This document shows positions 16,405-24,218 of a DNA stretch of 64,000 bases, one piece after another. Origin of the DNA: Gp13-AA77 sp035949375 (GTDB taxonomy: Bacteria > Acidobacteriota > Terriglobia > UBA7540); NCBI GenBank assembly GCA_035949375.1, contig DASZIG010000049.1:1-64000 (forward strand), read 5' to 3'. Both the position numbers and the translations under genes were made by a program. Within the stretch, counting starts at the first letter, position 1, and every line of letters begins with the position of its first letter. The notes below the pieces were generated by a model, which saw nothing but the letters and a program-made list of their open reading frames with translations, was not told the DNA's origin and searched no databases.

Positions 16405-18372
16405 TCATTGCGCGCTGGGCGTGTACCAGATCGGCGAACTCCAGGCCCGCTCCTGGACGGTAGCCGGCACGTTGTCCGGCAATTTCAATCCCAACTGGTG
16501 GGCGTCGTAGGTGCTCCAGCGACAGGTCGGGTTCTCCAGGGCGCGAACGTAGTAAAAGGCGCGGTCGGACGGGTTGGAGTCTGGATCCGTCCAGGTGGTG
16601 CTGAGTTCGGCCGCGCCCTTGTTGCTGGAATAACTGCAGTCCGTGAGATTGACCTTAGCCCCGTTGTCCGGGCAGCGATGCGTTTTGCCGTCCGGGGCCA
16701 AGCCGTCCGAGCAGGCGACGTCGTAGACCCGCTCGAAGGTCTTGGGGCCTTCAGCCCAGCCTTTGACCACTTGGATTTTCTGCAAGCCGGCGCTGCTCGG
16801 GTCTTTAATGGCCCAGACCACAAAGCGAGGCGCTCTCGTGCCTGCGGGGCTTGGGGGCAGATCGCCGCCCATCGGGACGCCGTCACGATAGGCCCGTTGC
16901 AACAGGTCGGGACGCCGATCCAGATCATCGGGGTAATTCCAGCCGGCGAAGAAGCGCACGCGGATACGCGTCCCGCTGGTGGCGAAGGATTCCCGGCGTT
17001 TCAGGGCGTCGAAGATTGACTCCCGGGTGTTCTCTTCCGCCCACACGCCAGCGAGGCCCCCAGGATTGAAGGCAATCTCCTTGATGGGAACCCTCTCGGC
17101 GAGCTCGCGATCGAGCCGGCTCTCGGGCCTGCTGTCCGTCAGACCATGTGCTCCGTGCCAAGTCGCTTCGTCGGTTGAGCCGGGCGCTGATGAATGCGTG
17201 TCTGTGCTGCCGATGAAGCCATACTTGAACGGATTGACGCCGTACTGCTGTTCTAACACGAGGCCGGTCTTGAGAGCGTTCCGCACATAGTCGGCGGCGC
17301 GCGCGCAGAATGCCTCCTCGCCGGGCTTGCAGGGCTTGAAAAGCTGTTCGAAGTTGCACTGCTCGTCGTCGGTGCCAAGCCCTGTGGAGCATTCCGAATT
17401 GCCTTTCACCTGGTGGATCTCAACCAAGGGCTCCGTCCTGGCCCGGCGCTTCAGACCGTCAGCGGTAAACGGACTTCCGTCGCTGTTCTCGGTGGCGAAG
17501 TCGCGTCCCCAGCCCCAGTTCGTGTTGTGAGGTATGGAGATCACCTGGCAATCATCGGTGCAGTCGCGCTCGAGCCACTGCCAAAGGCGTTCAGGTGTGT
17601 TGTTGAGCTCGACGGCGCTTAGCACCGTGTCCGGCAATTTCCCTCCGCGGAAGATCACGTTGCGATGCAACATGCCGACCCGCTTGAAGCCTGCGGTCCA
17701 CTCGAAACCAGCAAACGTCGTAAACAAACCAGGCTGATAGAACTCGTTTGCGTTTCTCTGAATCTGCTTCCAGATGCTGCGGGCGCGTTCGACGCACTTG
17801 TTTCGTTCGCCGGGGGCAACATCACCGCAAATCTCGGTGTTGTGCCGGGCCGGGCTGATGTCGAAATAGCTGGAAATCAGACCCGTAAACAACGTCCTGG
17901 AGGTGTCGTAATCCTGGTCCGCCCAGCGCAGATCCCGACAGATGGACGTGTTGTACGCAGGGTCGGCGGGGTCCTGACACAACGAGATCTCTCCCAGCCA
18001 GATGTCATGATCGGTGACCGCCATGAAATCCAAGGGCACGCGCAACTGGCTGCGGACTCCGCCGGGCAAAACCACCGCCTCGCCCCGGCCGTAACGGTAG
18101 GCCACACGCGGATCATTGCGATTACCCATGGCATAGGCGTCCAGTGAGTAGCTGGTATGCACGTGAAGGTCGCCGAAGTAGGCGTTGCGCAGCGCATTGG
18201 GCGCGGGAAGCGGCCCGGCAGGTGCCGACTGAGTAGCGCCGGCGGGCGTTGCTCCCTTTCCGCGACTCGAGTCGGACGCGTACCAGAAGGACGCCGCAGA
18301 GATCAGAAGGATCGCAACAAGCTGAGACGCGATTTTTCTCGACCGTTTGAGTACGCTGGACTGAGTTGACAA
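16405..18372 (-). CDS. DUF3604 protein with PHP-type metal motifs (copy 1)
   Basis: A 655-residue exported protein. A TTG start at 18372 lies behind GGAGG, and a membrane or signal segment spans residues 16-33. The PHP metallohydrolase motifs appear in order: GDLHVHTSYS at 67-76 (HxH), VTDHDIWLGE near 115, IPHNTNWGWG near 290 and SDTHSS-like GSTDTHSSAPG near 390. These residues would hold two or three metals. The C-terminal third ends in a beta-rich region with paired cysteines (CSDGLAPDG, CPDNGAK). The family has no firmly assigned substrate known to me. It is a close paralogue of the gene just upstream in the transcript, from which it is 82 bp away, and it precedes the isomerase by 18 bp. 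Confidence 0.85.
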   Translation of the reverse strand: MSTQSSVLKRSRKIASQLVAILLISAASFWYASDSSRGKGATPAGATQSAPAGPLPAPNALRNAYFGDLHVHTSYSLDAYAMGNRNDPRVAYRYGRGEAVVLPGGVRSQLRVPLDFMAVTDHDIWLGEISLCQDPADPAYNTSICRDLRWADQDYDTSRTLFTGLISSYFDISPARHNTEICGDVAPGERNKCVERARSIWKQIQRNANEFYQPGLFTTFAGFEWTAGFKRVGMLHRNVIFRGGKLPDTVLSAVELNNTPERLWQWLERDCTDDCQVISIPHNTNWGWGRDFATENSDGSPFTADGLKRRARTEPLVEIHQVKGNSECSTGLGTDDEQCNFEQLFKPCKPGEEAFCARAADYVRNALKTGLVLEQQYGVNPFKYGFIGSTDTHSSAPGSTDEATWHGAHGLTDSRPESRLDRELAERVPIKEIAFNPGGLAGVWAEENTRESIFDALKRRESFATSGTRIRVRFFAGWNYPDDLDRRPDLLQRAYRDGVPMGGDLPPSPAGTRAPRFVVWAIKDPSSAGLQKIQVVKGWAEGPKTFERVYDVACSDGLAPDGKTHRCPDNGAKVNLTDCSYSSNKGAAELSTTWTDPDSNPSDRAFYYVRALENPTCRWSTYDAHQLGLKLPDNVPATVQERAWSSPIWYTPSAQ

Positions 18373-18454
18373 CGGCTTCCTCCAAAGAGTCGGTCAATCG
18401 AGGCGAACAACGTGCGACGCCGGCGACGGATGGGCCGCAGCCAGCCTTCCCCCC

Positions 18455-20413
18455 TCATTCAGCCGCGGGCGCATACCAGATGGGTGAGCTCCACGCCCTC
18501 TCCTGAATCACAGGCGGCACGTTCTCCGGGAGTTTGACTTTGGCGGCGATGGCGTCGTGCGTGCTCCAACGGCATGTCGGATTCTCGAACACCCGTGCGT
18601 AGTAGAACGCGCGGTCCGAGGCTTTGAACTGCGGATCGCTCCAGGTCGCGCTCAGCTCTGAAGCCCCTCTGTCCGCAGAATAGCTGCAGTCGTTGGTGTC
18701 GGCTCTCGCCCCATTGTCCGGGCAGCGATGCGTGGTCGCGTCGGGCGCGAGGCCGTCCGAGCAGGCCACGTCGTATACCTCTTCAAACGTCTGGCCGCCC
18801 TCGGCCCAGCCTTTCACAATCTGGATCTTCTGCAGGCTGGCGCTGTTCGGATCTTTTGTGGCCCAGACGACCAGCCGGGGAGCCTGGGTGTCGGAAGGCC
18901 TGTGGGGTAGATCACCGCCCATGGGCACGCCGCCCTTATAAGCCTGCTCAAGCAGGTCGCGGCTCTTGTCGAGGTCGCTCGGGTAGTTCCAGCCGGCAAA
19001 GAAGCGAACGCGAATGCGGGTGCCGCTGGTCGCGAAGGATTCGCGCCGCTTTAAGGCATCGAAGATCGATTCGCGCGTATTCTCTTCCGACCAGACTCCG
19101 GCCAGACCGCCGGGGTTGAAGGCAATGGAGTCGATGGGAAAATCCTTGGAGAGACGCATGTGCAGGCGGGCGTCCGCCGTGTTGTCATTCAAGCTGGCTT
19201 GGCCTGGCCAATGGCCTTCGACTGTCGAGCCCGGAGCGCTCGAGTGCGTGTCCGTGTCGGCGATGAATCCATACTTGAAGGGATTCACGCCATACTGATC
19301 TTCGAGCACCAGCCCGGTCTTGAGGGCGTTGCGGACGTAGTCGCTGGCGCGCGCGCAGAAGACTTCTTCACCCGGCTTGCAAGGCTTGAAGACCTGCTCG
19401 AAATTGCACTGCTCGTCGTTGGTTCCGAGACCCGGTGAGCACTCAGAATTGCCTTTGATTTGGTAGATCTCGATCAGCGGCTCGGTCTTGATCCGCCGCT
19501 CGAGGCCCTCGCGAGTGAACGGCGTTCCATCGCTGTTCTTGGTGTCCAGGTCAACGCCCCAGCCGAAGTTCGTGTTGTGCGGAATCGAGATCACCTGGCA
19601 ATCGCCGGTGCAGTCCCTCTCCAGCCATTGCCAGAGTCGCTCGGGTGAGTTATTCAGATCCACCGCGCTGAACACGGAATCAGGAAGCTTCCCGCCCCGG
19701 AAAATCACGTTGCGATGCAGCATGCCCATCCGCTTGAAACCGGCCGTCCATTCAAAGCCGGCGAAAGTGGTGAAGGTCCCCGGCTGGTAGAATTCGTCGG
19801 CGTTGACCTGTATCTGTTGCCAGATGCTGCGGGCCCGCTGGAAGCACTTGTTGCGTTCGTCCGGCTCGCTGCTTCCGCAGATCTCCGCGCTGCGCGTCGC
19901 GGGAATATTCTGTGCGGCCTTCGCCAGGCCGAACATGATCTGCGAGCCCTGCTTGGCGTCCTGGTCCGAGGATCGAAGGTCGCGGCAGGCAGCGGTGTTA
20001 TAGGCCGCATCGGTGGGGTCCTGGCAGAGCGACAGTTCCCCAAGCCAGATGTCATGATCGGTGACCGCCATGAAATCGAGCGGGACCGTCAACTGGCTTT
20101 TGACGCCGCCCGGGAGCGTTACGGCCTCGCCTCGCCCGTAGCGATAGGCCATCCGCGGGTCGTTCCGGTTCCCCATGGCATAAGCATCCAGCGAATAGCT
20201 GGTATGAACGTGCAAGTCGCCGAAGTAGGCGTTTCGCAGCGGGTTGGGAGCGGTCGCCGGCGCGGATTGGCCGGGCGCAGACGCGCGTTTTGTGTCGCTG
20301 GCCAGAGCCTTGGCGCGATGCGGGTGAAAGACGAATGCCCCGGCAAGGGCGAGGGCACATAAGGACGTGAGCACGGCAATCTGTCGTATTCTGCGTTGCG
20401 GCAATGTTTCCAC
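18455..20413 (-). CDS. DUF3604 protein with PHP-type metal motifs (copy 2)
   Basis: A 652-residue exported paralogue of the next gene, with the same order of PHP motifs (GDLHVHTSYSLDAYAMGN, VTDHDIWLGE, IPHNTNFGWG, ADTDTHSSAPG). The start is placed at the GTG at 20413 because GGAGG stands six bases before it; the TTG at 20446 has a ribosome site only two bases away. A hydrophobic segment after the RR pair (IRQIAVLTSLCALALAGAFVF) is the signal or anchor. Identity to copy 1 is high throughout the mature part, and the N-termini differ most. The gene is 73 bp after the receptor stop. Tandem duplication with both copies intact suggests dosage need or split substrate range. Confidence 0.85.
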   Translation of the reverse strand: METLPQRRIRQIAVLTSLCALALAGAFVFHPHRAKALASDTKRASAPGQSAPATAPNPLRNAYFGDLHVHTSYSLDAYAMGNRNDPRMAYRYGRGEAVTLPGGVKSQLTVPLDFMAVTDHDIWLGELSLCQDPTDAAYNTAACRDLRSSDQDAKQGSQIMFGLAKAAQNIPATRSAEICGSSEPDERNKCFQRARSIWQQIQVNADEFYQPGTFTTFAGFEWTAGFKRMGMLHRNVIFRGGKLPDSVFSAVDLNNSPERLWQWLERDCTGDCQVISIPHNTNFGWGVDLDTKNSDGTPFTREGLERRIKTEPLIEIYQIKGNSECSPGLGTNDEQCNFEQVFKPCKPGEEVFCARASDYVRNALKTGLVLEDQYGVNPFKYGFIADTDTHSSAPGSTVEGHWPGQASLNDNTADARLHMRLSKDFPIDSIAFNPGGLAGVWSEENTRESIFDALKRRESFATSGTRIRVRFFAGWNYPSDLDKSRDLLEQAYKGGVPMGGDLPHRPSDTQAPRLVVWATKDPNSASLQKIQIVKGWAEGGQTFEEVYDVACSDGLAPDATTHRCPDNGARADTNDCSYSADRGASELSATWSDPQFKASDRAFYYARVFENPTCRWSTHDAIAAKVKLPENVPPVIQERAWSSPIWYAPAAE

Positions 20414-20486
20414 GGTGTGCCTCCGGTCCGGGTCTTTGAGGGGCAAACCCCTCGCGGTTCAGCAGACTTGAACGGTCCGACTTGCG

Positions 20487-23400
20487 TCAAAAGTACAACT
20501 TGAGCGCCAGTTGTACTTCCCGCGACAATCTTTGAAACGTATACGGCGAGCCGGCCGACGTGATGGCTCCGGCGCCCGGAGCCCCGATCGTGACGCCGGG
20601 ATTGTTAAATTGCGGCGTGTTGAAGATGTTGAAGAGTTCGGCGCGGAACTGGAGGCTGCGGGGGCTGCCCTCTCCGAGAGCGAAGTTCTTGAACGCGGAG
20701 AAATCTAGCTGCCGGGTCGGCGGACCTTGCAGACTGTTGCGCGCCGCGTCTCCAAACTGAAGCGTGGGCGGCGTGCTGAATGCCGCAATGTTAAACCATT
20801 CCTGCACGCTACGCTCGCCGGACGGCAAGGAACCGTCGCCCGGACCGATCAGTTCGGCTCGGGAGCCGCTACCGATGTTCAGCGTGTTCGTCGCGGCAAG
20901 AACCGAGAACGGAATGCCGCTGTAGACACTCAGAATGCCGTTCGCTTGCCATCCCTGAACAAGCGGCCGCAGCCTTCCGGACGAGTGGAAGGGCAGCAGG
21001 TATGTGGTACTGGCAACGAAGCGCTGCGGGATGTTGTAATCCGCGTTTCCATAGTCCAGCCGTAGGTTGTAGGAATCGGTGAAGAGGGCTCCGCCACTGC
21101 CGACGTCGAGCGAGGCGTAGTCCGTGGTGTGACTATAGGTGTAGGCAAGCTGGAAGTTGAGATTCCCGGTTACGCGGCGCTCGGCCGTGACCTGGAGGGC
21201 ATGGTACCGCGAGGTGTCGATGTTCTCAACGTCCGTGATGCTCTGGAACAGGGGGAAGGGACGCCGCTCCACGATGGGGGTGGTGCCCGGCACCGGCTGG
21301 TTGATGTTCGCCTGGGCCTGCAGGTGCGTACCTGCGGTTCCGACATAGGCCACGGTCAGACGAGTGGAAGCCGTAAGTTGCTCTTGCACTGTTGCGTTCC
21401 ACTGCTGCGTGTAGGGCATGGGCGTGTAGGGCTGCAATGCATTGAGGCTCGACCCCAGGACCGTTCCGGATGAGGGATGCGAGAACCCCGCGGATGCCGG
21501 CGTGGCGCCCGTAAAATTGAACTGGCTGTTGGTGTAGGCCGTGTTGATCAACTCGGGCGGATTCGCGGTCACGTCCAAAGAAAACGGTACCTGCGGCGCC
21601 GAATAGAAGATGCCATAAGCGGCCCGGACCACTGTCTTGGGACGCACGTGGTACGCGACGCCGACGCGAGGCATGAAGTTCGTGGGATTATCGTGCACCC
21701 CGCTCGCCGGAATCCCGTCCGTTCCGACCTGCGCCACTCCGGAAGGGGGCGTGAAGGCGTACGCCCGGGTGTAGGCTTCCACCCACGGCCAGCCAAGGAA
21801 GTTCTCATAGCGGACGCCAAGATTGAGCGTCAGCTTTTCGGTGGCTTTAAAGTCGTCCTGCACGTAGCCCGCGATGTCCGACTGCCGCATGCCCCGGGTT
21901 CCGCTCAGGAACTGAAGACTGCCGGAGATCGGCTTGCCTAAAAGCAGGTCCGCGAGGCCGAGGCCGGTGGCCGAGGTTAGGGCAGGATCGGAACTGAACG
22001 CCGTCGTGAAATTCAGTGTTCCGCGAAGGTTGGCGGTTTGAAACACATTGTACTGCAACCGCATGAATTCCCCGCCGATATTCAGCGTATGCCGGCCGCG
22101 GACCAGAGTGACGTCGTCATCCCACTGGTAGTTGTTACTCACGATGATTGCCGGGAGGTTTCCATAGGATCCCAGCGCCTGGGTGCCCGTGATGTTGATG
22201 AGCGGCAGACCGTCCGTAGCGGGGTCGCCCGGAACGTTGCTTCCTGGTATGCCAATCGCCGTCGCCAGCGCCTGGCCAGTATTGGCGTCCGTGGAATTGA
22301 TGCCGATTCGCGACCACCCCATGCGGACCGAATTGACGGTAGTGGGCGAAATCAGATGAGTTTCGCTCAGCACCGCCTGGTTCGAAGGTTCAAGCGACAG
22401 CCCTGAAATCACGCCTCCGACGGCGGGCGCCGGCAGCGGGCCAGGCTGAAATATGTCGTCGCGCGCGTGGCTGTAACGGACAAAACCGCTGTCCTTATCC
22501 GAAAACGTCCTGTCGACTCTGCCGTCAAATTCATCCTCAGAGAGCCAACGGATCGGATCGTAAAGAAAGTTGTTGGCGATACCGGGCAAGTTAGGTACGG
22601 GATAGAGGTTCATGATGTTCTGCCCGACCATGTCAATGCGATCCGGCGGGATGATGTTTCCGGGAAACTGCGAACGCGAATATCCACCGCCCGGAAGAGA
22701 CACCTGTGTCGACGGATCGTAGACCTGCTGTGGCGCTGCCGAGAAGTCTCCATCCCGAAACGCCGCAGTCGGCACCGTGCTCACGTAAGTGAGCCCCTGG
22801 CGCGTACGGGTGCCTTGATAGTCGGCAAAAAAGAACGTCTTGGGATTCTTGCGCGATCCGAGCGGTCCGCCAATCGTGCCTCCAAACTGGTTCATCTTGA
22901 ACCCGGGCAGATTCTGGTCAAAGAAATTCCGCGCGTCCAGGTCGGAATTCCGCAGGAACTCAAACAAGTCGCCGTGGAACTGGCTCGCTCCGGATTTGAA
23001 GATGAGGTTCACCGTCCCGCCGCCGCCGCGTCCGTAGCGAGCATCGGGGACTGAGGTTTCTTCCCGGAATTCATCGACGGCGTCGAGCGGAGGAAAAAGC
23101 ACGATGCCAAGCCCGTTGTGGTTTTCGTTGTCGCTGATGCCGTCGAGCAGGTAGTGGTTTTCCTCCAGCCTCAAACCGTTGACCGAATAACTCGTGCTTC
23201 CCCGCACAGCGCTGAGCGCGACCGTGCCCGTGATCTCAGACTGCGCCGGAGCGACACCTGCCGCGAGCCCCATCAACTGGGCAAAATTCCGGCTGTTCAG
23301 AGGGAGATTCTTCACCGCCGTCGCGGTGCGCAAGTTCGAGAGAGTGCTGTTCTGGGTGTCGAGTTGTAGGGTCGAAGCCTTAACGTTGATAACCTGGGTC

Positions 23401-23759
23401 GTCTTGCCAGGAGCAAGCACCACATCGATTTCTTTCCGCTGGGCCACCTCGAGCCGAACCGGCTGGACGACAGTCCCGAAGCCGGGTGCACTCACCGCCA
23501 CCTCGTAGTCGCCGGAAGAAAGCGGCGGCGAAACGTAAATGCCGTCCTCATTCGTGATAGTTTTGCTTTCCCGGCCCGTCGACGAGTTGCGGACGTCAAC
23601 CTGCGCGCCGACCAGTATCGCTCCCGAGTTGTCCTTGACCAGGCCGGAAACCACGCACGTATCTACGATTTGTGCCCGGGCGAACTCGGCCACGACAAAC
23701 AACGCAGCCCCCACCAACACAAACTGCAGCGCAACCCGAAGCAGCGCAATCGCTTTCAT
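20487..23759 (-). CDS. TonB-dependent receptor, Oar-like, with carboxypeptidase-regulatory domain (locus 2)
   Basis: A 1090-residue outer-membrane receptor. The ATG at 23759 is chosen because GGAGG precedes it and a signal peptide follows (MKAIALLRVALQF... to FARAQ). Residues about 30-110 are the regulatory beta domain (VVSGLVKDNSGAILVGAQVDV). The plug region includes NGLRLEENHYLLDGISDNENHN. The barrel ends LALKLYF. It heads the compact operon of DUF3604, isomerase and HupE-like genes. In that setting it could import the compound, possibly a metal chelate or organic ester, handled by the DUF3604 enzymes. That role is inferred only from position. Confidence 0.9.
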   Translation of the reverse strand: MKAIALLRVALQFVLVGAALFVVAEFARAQIVDTCVVSGLVKDNSGAILVGAQVDVRNSSTGRESKTITNEDGIYVSPPLSSGDYEVAVSAPGFGTVVQPVRLEVAQRKEIDVVLAPGKTTQVINVKASTLQLDTQNSTLSNLRTATAVKNLPLNSRNFAQLMGLAAGVAPAQSEITGTVALSAVRGSTSYSVNGLRLEENHYLLDGISDNENHNGLGIVLFPPLDAVDEFREETSVPDARYGRGGGGTVNLIFKSGASQFHGDLFEFLRNSDLDARNFFDQNLPGFKMNQFGGTIGGPLGSRKNPKTFFFADYQGTRTRQGLTYVSTVPTAAFRDGDFSAAPQQVYDPSTQVSLPGGGYSRSQFPGNIIPPDRIDMVGQNIMNLYPVPNLPGIANNFLYDPIRWLSEDEFDGRVDRTFSDKDSGFVRYSHARDDIFQPGPLPAPAVGGVISGLSLEPSNQAVLSETHLISPTTVNSVRMGWSRIGINSTDANTGQALATAIGIPGSNVPGDPATDGLPLINITGTQALGSYGNLPAIIVSNNYQWDDDVTLVRGRHTLNIGGEFMRLQYNVFQTANLRGTLNFTTAFSSDPALTSATGLGLADLLLGKPISGSLQFLSGTRGMRQSDIAGYVQDDFKATEKLTLNLGVRYENFLGWPWVEAYTRAYAFTPPSGVAQVGTDGIPASGVHDNPTNFMPRVGVAYHVRPKTVVRAAYGIFYSAPQVPFSLDVTANPPELINTAYTNSQFNFTGATPASAGFSHPSSGTVLGSSLNALQPYTPMPYTQQWNATVQEQLTASTRLTVAYVGTAGTHLQAQANINQPVPGTTPIVERRPFPLFQSITDVENIDTSRYHALQVTAERRVTGNLNFQLAYTYSHTTDYASLDVGSGGALFTDSYNLRLDYGNADYNIPQRFVASTTYLLPFHSSGRLRPLVQGWQANGILSVYSGIPFSVLAATNTLNIGSGSRAELIGPGDGSLPSGERSVQEWFNIAAFSTPPTLQFGDAARNSLQGPPTRQLDFSAFKNFALGEGSPRSLQFRAELFNIFNTPQFNNPGVTIGAPGAGAITSAGSPYTFQRLSREVQLALKLYF

Positions 23760-23829
23760 GACCTTTTCCTCCGTTCCACTTGCCTGCCCCTCTGAGTGCG
23801 TATCAATCGGCGCCACATGATAGCATATC

Positions 23830-23839
23830 TATCTAGATA
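23830..23839. promoter_or_regulatory. Palindrome upstream of receptor 2
   Basis: TATCTAGATA is a perfect 10-bp palindrome 71 bp upstream of the receptor ATG, in an AT-rich patch with further TAGATA-like half sites on both sides. It could be an operator for an unlinked regulator. No regulator gene is adjacent. Confidence 0.4.
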
Positions 23840-23961
23840 CTAGACATACAGAGCCGACCTGCATTAGGCCGGCACCCTCTGCTATCTGGTGAACCCTCGC
23901 CACGCCTGGACCGTCTGATCAGGCAGGCGATAATTCTCCGGTGCGAGGACTTCACATACAC

Positions 23962-23983
23962 AAGTATACCAATCGAGATACTT
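23962..23983. promoter_or_regulatory. Inverted repeat AAGTAT-N10-ATACTT
   Basis: AAGTAT at 23962-23967 pairs with ATACTT at 23978-23983, about 200 bp upstream of the receptor start. Spacing suits a dimeric regulator contacting two successive major grooves. Function is unproven. Confidence 0.35.
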
Positions 23984-24218
23984 ATATACATGAAAGCGCC
24001 GAGCCATGTCAATAGGTTTTTCGTGATCAAAATGATTAACGTTGTCGTTCTCGAAAGAGAGAATCCGAGGCGCGCTCGCCCAATCTGGGCCACGAGGTTG
24101 GATGACGCAGGGCGAGCCGGCCGGCCCCGTCGCAGTCGCGCGTTGCGAGAAATGGGAAGCCCGGGCCAAGAGCGCCAGCTTTACGGCGAGCGAGTCCCGG
24201 TCGCGTTGCTCGGATTTG

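Larger units (their letters stand above)
23760..24218. other. Gene-free promoter region of the DUF3604/HupE operon
   Basis: About 460 bp with no convincing gene between the receptor start and the permease pseudogene. It is noticeably more AT-rich at 23817-23850 and 23950-24060 than its neighbours. Two inverted repeats described separately lie here. The stretch 24061-24218 shows nothing recognisable. Confidence 0.6.
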
